64,000 nucleotides of DNA from Citrobacter portucalensis (GTDB lineage: Bacteria; Pseudomonadota; Gammaproteobacteria; Enterobacterales; Enterobacteriaceae). This document shows positions 1 to 9,867 of this stretch, piece after piece; within the stretch, counting starts at the first letter, position 1; the number at the start of each line of letters is the position of its first letter. The notes beneath the pieces were generated by a model that saw nothing but the letters and a program-made list of their open reading frames with translations, searched no databases and was not told the DNA's origin. Both the position numbers and the translations under genes were made by a program. The DNA lies in the NCBI RefSeq assembly GCF_002042885.1, contig NZ_MVFY01000009.1:62001-126000 (forward strand). Reading direction: 5' to 3'.

Positions 1-43
1 AATCTCCCCCCATGACATCTAACGCCAGGGTTAGACGTGTCAA
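1..43 (-). CDS. plsX: PlsX phosphate acyltransferase, N-terminal 14 codons (partial)
   Basis: Read on the minus strand, a TTG start at 41-43 opens a frame that reads MTRLTLALDVMGGD and runs off the window edge. This matches the N-terminus of E. coli PlsX, which also starts at TTG. PlsX makes acyl-phosphate from acyl-ACP for membrane phospholipid synthesis and acts with PlsY at the inner membrane. It follows rpmF by 123 bp in the same direction, the usual yceD-rpmF-plsX-fab order. Only the start is visible, so integrity of the gene cannot be judged. Confidence 0.85.
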   Translation of the reverse strand, partial: MTRLTLALDVMGGD

Positions 44-166
44 GGTATCGTCGCTGCCCGGTTAGGTGTTTCCCCAGTCACCCGGGGAAAGCCTCACTAA
101 GCTTCATCACGCGTTCACTCTTTGTCTTTCTCACCAGAAGTGGGAAAGCCATTGAGTCATGCGTGA

Positions 167-352
<186 letters not shown>

Positions 353-356
353 TCAA

Positions 357-916
<560 letters not shown>

Positions 917-1075
917 AGAAAAAGGCAGCCTGTGGTTGCCTTTTGCCAATAATTCGCACACATTGCGGGTCATCGACTTAAAATCGCTCAAGACAAGCCA
1001 CTACAGCCAGCTTGTAGGTCGAAGTCCATAGTTTAAAATGGCTCTCATCAATACGCTATATGCGAGGGAAAAAAT

Positions 1076-1660
1076 ATGCCTCAACTTATTCTTGCTTCTA
1101 CCTCCCCCTGGCGTCGCGCTTTACTCGAAAAACTGGCAATCCCGTTTGAATGCGCTGCGCCAGAGGTTGATGAAACGCCGTTGCCCGGCGAGACACCACG
1201 CCATTTAGTCTTGCGACTGGCGCAGAAAAAAGCGCAATCTCTCGCCCACCGTTACCCATCGCATCTGATTATTGGCTCCGATCAAATTTGTGTTCTTGAT
1301 GGTGAAATAACCGGCAAACCATTAACTGAAGAAAATGCCCGCCAACAATTACTCAAAGCCCGTGGCAATATTGTGACGTTTTACACCGGACTGGCGCTGT
1401 ATAATTCTGCGACCGGACATTTACAAACTGAAGTAGAACCTTTTGACGTCCATTTCCGTCATTTAAGCGAGGCGGAAATTGATGATTATCTGCGTAAAGA
1501 GCGCCCGCTCCATTGTGCAGGTAGCTTCAAAAGTGAAGGGTTAGGTATTGCACTCTTTGAACGCCTGGAGGGTCGTGACCCAAATACCCTGATCGGTTTG
1601 CCGCTTATCGCGTTGTGTCAAATGCTGCGGCGGGAAGAGATGAACCCGTTGAATGCCTGA
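1076..1660 (+). CDS. yceF: Maf-like nucleotide pyrophosphatase YceF
   Basis: The 194-residue protein has the Maf family layout: an N-terminal [11 protein letters not shown] phosphate-binding segment, the PEVDE motif near residue 31, the central IIGSDQI segment with the catalytic Asp, and GKP near residue 79. Maf proteins hydrolyse non-canonical nucleoside triphosphates to the monophosphate; E. coli YceF prefers m7GTP. The length equals E. coli YceF (194). A GGGA ribosome-binding site precedes the ATG. It is divergent from yceD and convergent with rluC, from which it is separated by a BIME. Confidence 0.95.
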   Translation: MPQLILASTSPWRRALLEKLAIPFECAAPEVDETPLPGETPRHLVLRLAQKKAQSLAHRYPSHLIIGSDQICVLDGEITGKPLTEENARQQLLKARGNIVTFYTGLALYNSATGHLQTEVEPFDVHFRHLSEAEIDDYLRKERPLHCAGSFKSEGLGIALFERLEGRDPNTLIGLPLIALCQMLRREEMNPLNA

Positions 1661-1667
1661 TTGATCT

Positions 1668-1749
1668 GCCTGATGGCGACGCGATGCGTCTTATCAGGCC
1701 TACGGTGCATCACACGATTGTAGGCCTGATAAGCAACGCGCATCAGGCT
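1668..1749. repeat. BIME: two inverted REP elements
   Basis: Two REP (PU) palindromes face each other. The left arm has the core CCTGATGGCGACGCGATGCG followed by CTTATCAGGCCTAC, and the right arm has GTAGGCCTGATAAGCAACGC then GCATCAGGC. They fill the space between the convergent yceF and rluC. The right REP contains the last codons and stop of rluC (1743-1745). Confidence 0.9.
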
Positions 1750-2696
1750 TTACTGCGTAAAACCTCGAGGCAGCGCTTCAATTGCTTATCCATCGGCGCC
1801 TCAATACGCATCACTTCACCCGTTCCCGGATGGGTAAATTTCAACGCTGCGGCGTGCAGGAAAAGTCGATTCAACCCCGTATCCGCCAGTTGCTTATCGA
1901 ACTCACGGTCACCGTAGCGATCGTCAAAAGCAATTGGATGACCGGCATACTGGGTATGCACACGAATCTGGTGCGTACGTCCAGTCACCGGGCTACAGCG
2001 CACAAGCGTGGCAAACGCATAGCGCTCTTCCACTTTAAAACGTGTTTCTGACGGTTTGCCTTCCTGGTTCACCCGCACGATACGCTCGCCACTTTGCAGA
2101 ATGTTCTTTAACAGCGGCGCCTGCACGGTTTTGACATGCGACTGCCATTGGCCTCGAACCAGCGCGAGATAGTCTTTCTGCATGCCTTTTTCACGCAGTT
2201 GTTCATGCAATGAACGCAAGGCTGAGCGTTTTTTAGCAACCAGCAGCACGCCGGAGGTATCCCGGTCGAGGCGATGCACCAGTTCAAGGAAACGCGCTTC
2301 CGGGCGCAGTGCTCGTAATCCTTCAATGACGCCAAAGCTTAACCCGCTTCCGCCATGTACGGCCGTACCTGAAGGTTTGTTAAGCACCAGAATGTGGTCA
2401 TCTTCATATAAAATGACGTCGGTCAGCGCCGCGACCTTTTGCAGGTTCGGTGAAATGGCCTCTTCTTCACGTTCAGCGACACGCACAGGTGGAATACGCA
2501 CAATATCCCCGTCTTCGAGTTTGTACTCGGGTTTAATGCGTTTTTTATTCACCCGCACTTCGCCTTTACGCAAAATGCGATAAATCATACTTTTCGGCAC
2601 GCCCTTAAGCTGGGTGCGCAAAAAGTTATCGATGCGTTGCCCTGCTTCGTCGGCAGTAATGGCAACTGTTTTTACGGCTGGAGTCTCTGTTTTCAT
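1743..2696 (-). CDS. rluC: 23S rRNA pseudouridine synthase RluC (955/2504/2580)
   Basis: The 317-residue product begins MKTETPAVKTVAITADEAGQ. An S4 RNA-binding domain occupies roughly residues 18-80 (QRIDNFLRTQLKG, IYRILRKGEVRVNKKR). The RluA-family catalytic domain follows, with HRLDRDTSG near residue 144, whose Asp is the nucleophile. RluC modifies three uridines of 23S rRNA in E. coli. The start at 2696 was chosen by homology: an upstream in-frame Met would add 14 residues absent from known RluC. The final residues differ from E. coli because the stop lies in a REP element. It is divergent from rne. Confidence 0.96.
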   Translation of the reverse strand: MKTETPAVKTVAITADEAGQRIDNFLRTQLKGVPKSMIYRILRKGEVRVNKKRIKPEYKLEDGDIVRIPPVRVAEREEEAISPNLQKVAALTDVILYEDDHILVLNKPSGTAVHGGSGLSFGVIEGLRALRPEARFLELVHRLDRDTSGVLLVAKKRSALRSLHEQLREKGMQKDYLALVRGQWQSHVKTVQAPLLKNILQSGERIVRVNQEGKPSETRFKVEERYAFATLVRCSPVTGRTHQIRVHTQYAGHPIAFDDRYGDREFDKQLADTGLNRLFLHAAALKFTHPGTGEVMRIEAPMDKQLKRCLEVLRSKA

Positions 2697-2871
2697 GGGG
2701 GCCGATTTTAAATAGCCATCAAGATTCGCGCCACACATTTTTCTATGCTTATATTAACTGCTATACCCTATTACTTAAGTTTGACATGGCCGATTTGGTG
2801 GTTATTAAAGCAATCACTACGCGGAAGTGAAAAAACTGTGAGTAACCGGGTGATAAATGGCAAAAGTCATC

Positions 2872-2901
2872 TTGCTATAACAAGGTTAGCAGTGGAATAA
2901 T
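2872..2901 (+). promoter_or_regulatory. rne promoter (P1-like)
   Basis: TTGCTA at 2872-2877 and AATAAT at 2896-2901 are separated by 18 bp. The predicted start near 2908-2910 gives a leader of about 361 nt before the rne ATG, the length reported for the main E. coli rne promoter. Confidence 0.7.
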
Positions 2902-2907
2902 GAGGTT

Positions 2908-3270
2908 GTTTCCGTGTTGAATCTTGTTAAAACAAGAACTTTTCCGGAATGACCCAATTTTGCCCGACCGATCATCAACGCAGCAATGGCGTAAGACGTA
3001 TTGATCTTTCAGGCAGTTAGCGGGCTGCGGGTTGCAGTCCTTACCGGTAATATGGAAGCTTTTCTGGAGAGTAACACCCAGACTGTTCCCCTGATAATTG
3101 CGCTGTGTTTCCGTATGAAATGCAGGCAACCGACACTCTGCGCCTCTTTGAGCTGACGATAACCGTGAGGTTGGCGACGCGAATAGACACGAGGCCATCG
3201 GTTCACACCCGGAAAGGCATTACTCTGCCCGCAGCTTAGTCGTCAATGTAAGAATAATGAGTAAGTTACG
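2908..3270 (+). promoter_or_regulatory. rne 5' UTR, RNase E autoregulatory leader
   Basis: This roughly 360-bp untranslated stretch precedes rne. It has the inverted sequence CTTGTTAAAACAAG at 2922-2935, corresponding to a conserved stem-loop of the E. coli rne leader, and further paired segments downstream. In E. coli RNase E cleaves its own mRNA through stem-loops in this leader (Rfam family RNase E 5' UTR element). Assignment rests on position, length and similarity of the hairpin region; a covariance-model search would confirm it. Confidence 0.8.
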
Positions 3271-6200
3271 ATGAAAAGAATGTTAATTAACGCAACTCAG
3301 CAGGAAGAGTTGCGTGTCGCCCTTGTAGATGGGCAACGTCTGTACGATCTGGATATCGAAAGTCCTGGACACGAACAGAAAAAAGCCAACATCTATAAAG
3401 GCAAAATTACCCGTATTGAACCGAGTCTGGAAGCTGCTTTTGTTGATTACGGCGCTGAACGTCACGGTTTCCTCCCGTTAAAAGAAATTGCCCGCGAATA
3501 CTTCCCCGCTAACTACAACTCCCATGGTCGTCCCAACATTAAAGACGTGTTGCGCGAAGGTCAGGAAGTCATCGTTCAGATCGATAAAGAAGAACGCGGC
3601 AATAAAGGCGCTGCGCTGACTACCTTTATCAGCCTGGCGGGTAGTTATCTGGTTCTGATGCCGAACAACCCGCGCGCGGGCGGTATCTCCCGCCGCATTG
3701 AAGGCGACGACCGTACCGAATTAAAAGAAGCGCTGGCAAGCCTGGAACTGCCTGATGGCATGGGCCTTATCGTGCGTACCGCAGGGGTCGGCAAATCCGC
3801 CGAAGCGCTGCAGTGGGACCTGAGCTTCCGCCTGAAGCACTGGGAAGCGATTCAAAAAGCCGCTGACAGCCGCCCTGCTCCGTTCCTGATCCACCAGGAA
3901 AGCAACGTTATCGTTCGCGCTTTCCGTGACTACTTACGTCAGGACATCGGCGAAATCCTTATCGATAATCCGAAAGTGATGGAGATGGCGCGTCAGCACA
4001 TCGCCGCGCTGGGTCGTCCGGATTTCAGCAGCAAAATCAAACTGTACACCGGCGAAATCCCGCTGTTCAGCCACTATCAGATCGAGTCTCAGATTGAATC
4101 CGCGTTCCAGCGCGAAGTGCGCCTGCCGTCCGGCGGCTCAATCGTTATTGACAGCACAGAGGCCCTGACCGCTATCGATATCAACTCCGCGCGTGCAACT
4201 CGCGGCGGCGACATCGAAGAAACTGCGTTCAACACTAACCTTGAAGCAGCCGATGAAATTGCCCGTCAGCTACGTCTGCGCGACCTCGGCGGTCTGATTG
4301 TAATCGACTTCATTGATATGACGCCGGTTCGCCACCAGCGCGCGGTTGAAAACCGTCTGCGCGAGGCCGTACGCCAGGACAGAGCGCGTATTCAGATCAG
4401 CCATATTTCTCGCTTCGGTCTGCTTGAGATGTCTCGTCAGCGTCTGAGCCCGTCTCTGGGTGAATCCAGCCATCACGTGTGCCCGCGCTGTTCCGGCACC
4501 GGTACCGTACGTGATAACGAATCACTGTCGCTGTCTATTCTGCGTCTGATCGAAGAAGAAGCACTGAAAGAAAATACGCAAGAAGTTCATGCTATTGTTC
4601 CTGTGCCAATCGCCTCTTACCTGCTTAACGAAAAACGTACCGCGGTTAATGCTATCGAAACGCGTCAGAATGGCGTGCGCTGTGTGATCGTGCCAAACGA
4701 TCAGATGGAAACCCCGCACTATTCTGTGCTGCGCGTACGTAAAGGGGAAGAAACACCGACCCTGAGCTACCTGCTGCCGAAACTGCATGAAGAGGCAATG
4801 GCATTGCCGACGGAAGAAGAGTACGTCGAGCGTAAACAGCCTGAGCAACCGGCGCTGGCCACCTTCGCCATGCCAGACGTTCCGCCAGCCCCTGCTCTGC
4901 AGGAACCTGCCGCGAAAGCCACCGCGCCTAAAGCTGCAGCAGCAACCGCAGCCGTTGCCGCACAACCCGGTTTGATTAGCCGTTTCTTTGGCGCACTGAA
5001 GTCCATCTTCGGTGGTAGCGAAGAAGTGAAACCGGTTGAACAACCTGCGCCGAAAGCTGAAGAGAAAACCGAACGCCAGCAGGATCGTCGTAAACCGCGT
5101 CAGAACAATCGTCGCGACCGTAACGATCGTCGTGATAACCGTGATAATCGCGGTGACCGCGACAACCGTAGCGAACGTTCAGAAAACGGCGAAAACCGTG
5201 AAGATAACCGCCGTAACCGTCGTCAGTCCCAGCAGCAAAATGCGGAAGCTCGCGATAACCGCCAGCAAACCACTGATGTTGCAGACAAAGCGAAATCCGG
5301 TGATGAACAGCAGGCGCCGCGTCGCGAACGCAACCGCCGTCGTAACGATGACAAGCGTCAGGCTCAGCAGGAAGTTAAAGAGCTGAACCAGGCTGAACAA
5401 CCTGTGCAGGATACTGAGCAGGAAGAGCGAGTACGTCAGCCTCAAACCCGCCGCAAACAGCGTCAGTTGACTCAGAAAGTTCGTTTCACAGACAGCCCGG
5501 CGGTTGAAGCCGAAGTGGCTACTGTTGCTGCAATCGCTGAAACTGCTGTTGCTCAACCAACAGAACAGCCGGTACCGTCACAGCGCACCGAACTGGCGAA
5601 AGTTGATCTGCCAGCCGTCGTTGCGACTGAGCAGGAAGACAACAGCGAAGCTCGTGACTCCAACGGTATGCCGCGTCGTTCTCGCCGCTCTCCTCGCCAT
5701 CTGCGCGTTAGTGGACAGCGTCGTCGTCGTTACCGTGACGAGCGTTATCCGGTTCAGTCGCCGATGCCGTTAACGGTCGCCTGCGCATCTCCTGAATTAG
5801 CGTCCGGTAAAGTTTGGATCCGCTACCCTGTCGCACGTCCTCAGGATCAGCAGGTTGAAGAACAGCGTGAACAGGAAATGGTCCAGCAGCAAGCTGCACC
5901 TGTCGCCGTAGAGCCTCAGGTTGCTGCCGCTGCCGTTGAACACATTGTGGATACCCCTGCGCCGGTTGAAGCCGTGCAACCAGAGGTTGTCGTAGCTGAG
6001 CCTCAGGCCGCCGTTGTTGAAACCACACAGGTTGAAACCACGCATCCGGAAGTGATTGCGACCCCTGTCGAGGAACAACCGCAAATTATCGCTGCATCTG
6101 ATGCGCCCGTAGCAGAAGAAATCGCCGCTGAAGCCGAACCTGTGGCTGACGTTGTGACTGCACCGGTTACCGAAGAGCCTGCAGAGGTGGTTATTCCCCA

Positions 6201-6534
6201 GCCAGAAGTGGTTGAAGAGATTGCTGAAGTTGTGGAAACAGCGCCAGCTGTTGAAGAGGTTGCAGCGCCGAAAGTCGTTGTTGCCGCGCCTGTCGTCGAA
6301 ACTGAAGTCGTTAAGGCTGAAGTTGTCGCAGCCAGCGCTGATGCTGAACACCTGCATAGCCATGCAACCGCGCCAATGACCCGCGCTCCGGCACCGGAAT
6401 ATGTGCCAGAAGCGCCGCGTCATAGCGACTGGCAGCGTCCGGCATTCGCCTTTGAAGGCAAAGGTGCCGCAGGTGGACATAGCGCAACGCATCAAGCGAC
6501 TGCGCCAGCAACACGTCCACAGCCTGTTGAGTAA
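3271..6534 (+). CDS. rne: Ribonuclease E
   Basis: The 1087-residue protein (1061 in E. coli) is the endoribonuclease that starts most mRNA decay and processes rRNA and tRNA. The N-terminal half is nearly identical to E. coli: an S1 domain at about residues 39-119, the DNase I-like catalytic domain with metal-binding Asp303 (TAIDINSA) and Asp346 (IVIDFIDM), and the zinc-link CPRC at about 404-407. The C-terminal half is disordered. It has an Arg-rich RNA-binding segment (about 600-660), a second basic region (about 800-825) and a Val/Glu/Ala-rich tail that scaffolds RhlB, enolase and PNPase. The tail accounts for the extra length. Expression is autoregulated through the leader. Confidence 0.98.
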   Translation: MKRMLINATQQEELRVALVDGQRLYDLDIESPGHEQKKANIYKGKITRIEPSLEAAFVDYGAERHGFLPLKEIAREYFPANYNSHGRPNIKDVLREGQEVIVQIDKEERGNKGAALTTFISLAGSYLVLMPNNPRAGGISRRIEGDDRTELKEALASLELPDGMGLIVRTAGVGKSAEALQWDLSFRLKHWEAIQKAADSRPAPFLIHQESNVIVRAFRDYLRQDIGEILIDNPKVMEMARQHIAALGRPDFSSKIKLYTGEIPLFSHYQIESQIESAFQREVRLPSGGSIVIDSTEALTAIDINSARATRGGDIEETAFNTNLEAADEIARQLRLRDLGGLIVIDFIDMTPVRHQRAVENRLREAVRQDRARIQISHISRFGLLEMSRQRLSPSLGESSHHVCPRCSGTGTVRDNESLSLSILRLIEEEALKENTQEVHAIVPVPIASYLLNEKRTAVNAIETRQNGVRCVIVPNDQMETPHYSVLRVRKGEETPTLSYLLPKLHEEAMALPTEEEYVERKQPEQPALATFAMPDVPPAPALQEPAAKATAPKAAAATAAVAAQPGLISRFFGALKSIFGGSEEVKPVEQPAPKAEEKTERQQDRRKPRQNNRRDRNDRRDNRDNRGDRDNRSERSENGENREDNRRNRRQSQQQNAEARDNRQQTTDVADKAKSGDEQQAPRRERNRRRNDDKRQAQQEVKELNQAEQPVQDTEQEERVRQPQTRRKQRQLTQKVRFTDSPAVEAEVATVAAIAETAVAQPTEQPVPSQRTELAKVDLPAVVATEQEDNSEARDSNGMPRRSRRSPRHLRVSGQRRRRYRDERYPVQSPMPLTVACASPELASGKVWIRYPVARPQDQQVEEQREQEMVQQQAAPVAVEPQVAAAAVEHIVDTPAPVEAVQPEVVVAEPQAAVVETTQVETTHPEVIATPVEEQPQIIAASDAPVAEEIAAEAEPVADVVTAPVTEEPAEVVIPQPEVVEEIAEVVETAPAVEEVAAPKVVVAAPVVETEVVKAEVVAASADAEHLHSHATAPMTRAPAPEYVPEAPRHSDWQRPAFAFEGKGAAGGHSATHQATAPATRPQPVE

Positions 6535-6551
6535 GCCATAATCAATATCAC

Positions 6552-6576
6552 AGCCGGCCTTCGGGTCGGCTTTTTT
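6552..6576 (+). terminator. Rho-independent terminator of rne
   Basis: GCCGGCC and its partner GGGTCGGC form a GC-rich hairpin followed by six T residues, 18 bp after the rne stop. The T run overlaps the stop codon of the opposing LysR gene. Confidence 0.9.
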
Positions 6577-7510
6577 ATATCTGATCTACGCCTTTCATCC
6601 CCGTCAGCTGCGGCATAACATCCTTCATTAGGGCCAGAAACTTGCGTAAGCGGGTCGGATAGTAACGCGCCCACGGATAAACCAAATGTACAGGCAACGG
6701 CGCCGCATGCCACTCAGGTAGCAACGCAACCAGACGTCCGTCGGCAATATCCTCCGCCACCATCCAGCTTGAAACAATAGTCACTCCCAACCCCGCCAGC
6801 GCGGCATTTCTTGCGACATAAATACTGTCTGTGCTTAATCTGGGTGAAATATTCAGCGTGACTGGCTCATTACGCAATTGGTGCAACAACGAAACGCTAT
6901 GCTGATAAAACGTGTTCACTGCAATCCAGGGCAGCGCTGATAACTGCTCAGGATGAGAAAGCTCGCCATATTGCTCCAGCAGTCCTGGACTCACCACCAT
7001 ACTACGGGGAACTTCAGCCAGTAAGACGGAAACCGTGGCCGGATCCACCTCAGCACCAACCCTGATCGCGCAATCAATATTATCGCTCAGAAAATCAACG
7101 GTTTTATCGTTGAGCATCCACTCTACTGCCAACTGGGGATAGCGCGAAAGAAACTGCAAAAGCGGCTCAAGTAGTTGTTGTTGCCCGAAGGCATGCGGTG
7201 CGCGGACTCGCAACGTCCCCACCGGTTCATCTTCTGTGACATTAAGTCCATCTTCCAGCGCCAGCCAGGCATCAATAATCTTCTTAGCATGCTGATAGCC
7301 TCTTTCGCCGTCGTCGGTCAATTTCATCGCATGCGTGGTACGCATAAGCAGTTTCACACCCAGCAGCGTCTCCAGCGATTGCAGCCGTCGGCTTACGGTC
7401 GCCTGCGTCGTCCCTATCTGTTTTGCCGCTGCCGAAAGCGATCCTGCTTCTACGATACGCACAAACGTGCGCATCAGCTCCACCCTGTCTATACGTTCAG
7501 TTTTTATCAT
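6575..7510 (-). CDS. LysR-family transcriptional regulator (accessory)
   Basis: The 311-residue product has an N-terminal winged helix-turn-helix at about residues 5-65 (AAAKQIGTTQATVSRRLQSL) and a C-terminal effector-binding domain, the normal LysR size and arrangement. The subgroup resembles regulators that start RxDxxELMRTFVRIVEAGSL. The start at 7510 has a weak GAAG site 9 nt upstream; an ATG at 7525 would add five residues. It is divergent from an MFS transporter gene starting at 7622, so it probably controls that gene from the 111-bp gap. The ligand is unknown. The pair is absent between flgL and rne in E. coli K-12, so it is an insertion or a lineage-specific gain. Confidence 0.88.
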   Translation of the reverse strand: MIKTERIDRVELMRTFVRIVEAGSLSAAAKQIGTTQATVSRRLQSLETLLGVKLLMRTTHAMKLTDDGERGYQHAKKIIDAWLALEDGLNVTEDEPVGTLRVRAPHAFGQQQLLEPLLQFLSRYPQLAVEWMLNDKTVDFLSDNIDCAIRVGAEVDPATVSVLLAEVPRSMVVSPGLLEQYGELSHPEQLSALPWIAVNTFYQHSVSLLHQLRNEPVTLNISPRLSTDSIYVARNAALAGLGVTIVSSWMVAEDIADGRLVALLPEWHAAPLPVHLVYPWARYYPTRLRKFLALMKDVMPQLTGMKGVDQI

Positions 7511-7621
7511 TATCAGTTTCTTCATACGTCTGGCGTATAACTGTTTTACCACTGCGCTCGCTACCGCACCACCCGCAGAAGGATAAAAATAGCCGCACAT
7601 CCTGTGATTGAGGAATCATTT

Positions 7622-8821
7622 GTGAACACACATACCGCACTTTCCCGTTGGGTCATTTTTGTTCTGGCAATGGGCGCCGGATTCAGCGTGGCCGCTATCT
7701 ACTACGCCCAGCCTCTTCTGCCTTTAATGGGTCAGGATCTGGCCTTAAGTCTCACCGGTATGGGGTTGGTCCCGACGCTGACCCAGGCGGGATATGCGTT
7801 AGGTATATTGTTTTTATTGCCATTAGGCGATCGTTATGACCGCCGGACATTAATCCTGCTGAAAAGCATCTCTCTTGCCGCGCTGCTGCTGGCCTGTAGC
7901 TTTACCGGTCAGTTGCATTCGCTATTACTGGTGAGCCTGCTGATGGGAATGGCGGCAACCATGGCACAAGATATCGTTCCCGCGGCGGCTATTCTGGCGC
8001 CGGAAGGCAAGCAGGGAAAAACGGTGGGCACTGTGATGACGGGCCTTCTGCTGGGGATTTTACTCTCACGTACCGTCAGTGGAGTGGTGGGCGAAGCGTT
8101 TGGCTGGCGCGAGATGTATCAACTCGCTGCCGTCAGCATTGCCATAATTACCGCGATTATGTGGAAAGTACTGCCTCGCTTTACGGTCCATTCCACGTTG
8201 AGCTATCCATCATTAATGTTCTCAATGGCGCAACTTTGGCAACGATATTCCACCTTGCGCCGCGCAGCACTGGCACAAGGCTTTCTGTCCATTGCTTTTA
8301 GCGCCTTCTGGTCTACGCTGGCGGTAATGTTATCTGAGCATTACCACATGGGTAGCGCTATAGCGGGTGCTTTTGGTATCGCGGGGGCAGCCGGAGCGCT
8401 TGCCGCACCGTTGGCGGGTCATCTTGCCGATAAAGTGGGTGCGGCAAAAGTAACGCAATTGGGTGCTTTGCTGGTAACGGCATCTTTCGCTCTGATGTTT
8501 TTGTTACCCGCCCTGCCCGTTCAGGGGCAATGGCTGCTCATCGCCCTTTCGGCGGTAGGTTTTGATCTCGGATTGCAATCCAGCCTGGTTGCCCACCAGA
8601 ATCTGGTCTATAGCCTGGAGCCTCTGGCACGAGGACGATTGAACGCTCTGCTGTTTACGATGGTGTTCATTGGTATGGCGCTGGGTTCGGTTCTCGGAAG
8701 TCAGGTCTACGCCCTGGCAAATTGGGAAGGTGTTGTTGCGTTGGCTACCTTCAGCAGTGCAATTGCGTTGGTCATAAGACTGACGGGGACCCCGTCGCTT
8801 AGTAAGACGTCGGTTGCCTAA
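7622..8821 (+). CDS. MFS transporter (accessory, substrate unknown)
   Basis: The 399-residue protein is hydrophobic with about 12 predicted membrane segments. It has the MFS motif A between helices 2 and 3 (LPLGDRYDRRTLILL) and a partial repeat of it in the second half (LAGHLADKVGAAKV). This is the size of a 12-TM drug/proton antiporter or sugar efflux type carrier; no substrate can be assigned. The GTG start at 7622 was chosen because AGGA lies 7 nt upstream; an in-frame GTG at 7604 would add six residues without a clear site. It is divergently paired with the LysR gene, which suggests ligand-induced export or import. Confidence 0.88.
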   Translation: MNTHTALSRWVIFVLAMGAGFSVAAIYYAQPLLPLMGQDLALSLTGMGLVPTLTQAGYALGILFLLPLGDRYDRRTLILLKSISLAALLLACSFTGQLHSLLLVSLLMGMAATMAQDIVPAAAILAPEGKQGKTVGTVMTGLLLGILLSRTVSGVVGEAFGWREMYQLAAVSIAIITAIMWKVLPRFTVHSTLSYPSLMFSMAQLWQRYSTLRRAALAQGFLSIAFSAFWSTLAVMLSEHYHMGSAIAGAFGIAGAAGALAAPLAGHLADKVGAAKVTQLGALLVTASFALMFLLPALPVQGQWLLIALSAVGFDLGLQSSLVAHQNLVYSLEPLARGRLNALLFTMVFIGMALGSVLGSQVYALANWEGVVALATFSSAIALVIRLTGTPSLSKTSVA

Positions 8822-8857
8822 AAAAATGCCCGCTCCGGGGTGTTAAAGGAGCGGGCA
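8820..8857 (-). terminator. Terminator of flgKL
   Basis: On the minus strand TGCCCGCTCC pairs with GGAGCGGGCA and is followed by seven T residues. It lies 43 bp downstream of the flgL stop. Read the other way it lacks a T run, so it mainly serves flgL. Confidence 0.88.
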
Positions 8858-8899
8858 GACAAACATACCCAGTTTCAAGATATGTTTCAAAACGAGGCG

Positions 8900-9853
8900 T
8901 TAACGATTGAGCTGGAACAACGACATTCCCTGCATATCGGTAAACGCTTTATAGGATGCCTGTAGCGCAGCCTGCTGCATGACATAAGACGAGATCGCGG
9001 CGTTCCAGTCGACATCCACCAGATTACTCATCTGCTGAGTTTGGCCTAATGCACGATCGGCACCCAGTGAATCCAGCGAGCTTAATTCACTCAGCTGCGT
9101 ACCTAATTCTGCACGGACGCTCAAAACATTATTGAGTGAATTCTTTAAACCACGGTTGGTTTTATCAATGGCAGCAGCGGCGGTAGCTTTTGCAACGTCA
9201 TCACCCTCAATAGGGGTTTTGAGCGCATCAATAGCAGTATCCAGCATTTTAAACAGGTTCTTTTCCTGAGTACCGCCACCAGGTTCCGGTACGGCGTTGC
9301 TTGTCAGGTTGGCGAATACTTTATCGCCAGTATGACCAATCACCATGGTTCGGGAGGCATCGACCTGTTGGGTAACGTTTGTTGTACCACCGCTGTAAGC
9401 GCCATCTGCCTGGGCAAACGGTGCAGATTCTGTTTTATATCCACCGAAAATATAGCGACCATTACCGTCGGTACTGTTTGCCAGGTTCATCAGCTGATCG
9501 CGGATCCCCTGTAGGTCGGTGGCCAGCGATGCACGGTCATCATCACTTAACGTTCCGTTCCCGGCATAAACGATTTTTTCCTGTGCAGCCTGAATTGCCG
9601 TCGTCACCTGGCTCAGAACATTCTCTTCCAGCGACACCTTTTGCGTCGCGAATGAGCGTGCCAGCGTATATTGGCTGTTCTGCGCCTGAGCCTGAGAAAG
9701 TACCACGGCCTGCGAGGCGGCAATCGGATCGTCTGATGGGTTGATCACGCGTTTGCCCGTTGACATCTGCTCGCCGAACTTCATCCATTCAGCCTGAGAG
9801 TTAGTGATGCCACGCATATTCTGCTGGTACATCATCTGGGTGCTGATACGCAT
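8900..9853 (-). CDS. flgL: Flagellar hook-filament junction protein FlgL (HAP3)
   Basis: The 317-residue protein begins MRISTQMMYQQNM and has the flagellin-like N- and C-terminal coiled-coil segments typical of FlgL. The C-terminus ends FTDMQGMSLFQLNR. FlgL forms the second ring of the junction between hook and filament and is exported by the flagellar type III apparatus with the chaperone FlgN, encoded at 20019. It follows flgK by 14 bp. Together they form a late flagellar unit with a sigma-28 promoter at 11577-11603 as well as read-through from flgB. Confidence 0.97.
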   Translation of the reverse strand: MRISTQMMYQQNMRGITNSQAEWMKFGEQMSTGKRVINPSDDPIAASQAVVLSQAQAQNSQYTLARSFATQKVSLEENVLSQVTTAIQAAQEKIVYAGNGTLSDDDRASLATDLQGIRDQLMNLANSTDGNGRYIFGGYKTESAPFAQADGAYSGGTTNVTQQVDASRTMVIGHTGDKVFANLTSNAVPEPGGGTQEKNLFKMLDTAIDALKTPIEGDDVAKATAAAAIDKTNRGLKNSLNNVLSVRAELGTQLSELSSLDSLGADRALGQTQQMSNLVDVDWNAAISSYVMQQAALQASYKAFTDMQGMSLFQLNR

Positions 9854-9867
9854 TGTGTCCCTCTCCC

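Noticed and set aside
4522-5043. 173-codon minus-strand ORF
   Set aside because: Antisense to rne; Cys/Phe/Arg-rich composition with no family resemblance.
5797-6495. 232-codon minus-strand ORF rich in Phe, Asn, Cys and Arg
   Set aside because: Antisense to the repetitive Val/Glu/Ala-rich tail of RNase E; the odd composition is the complement of that repeat.
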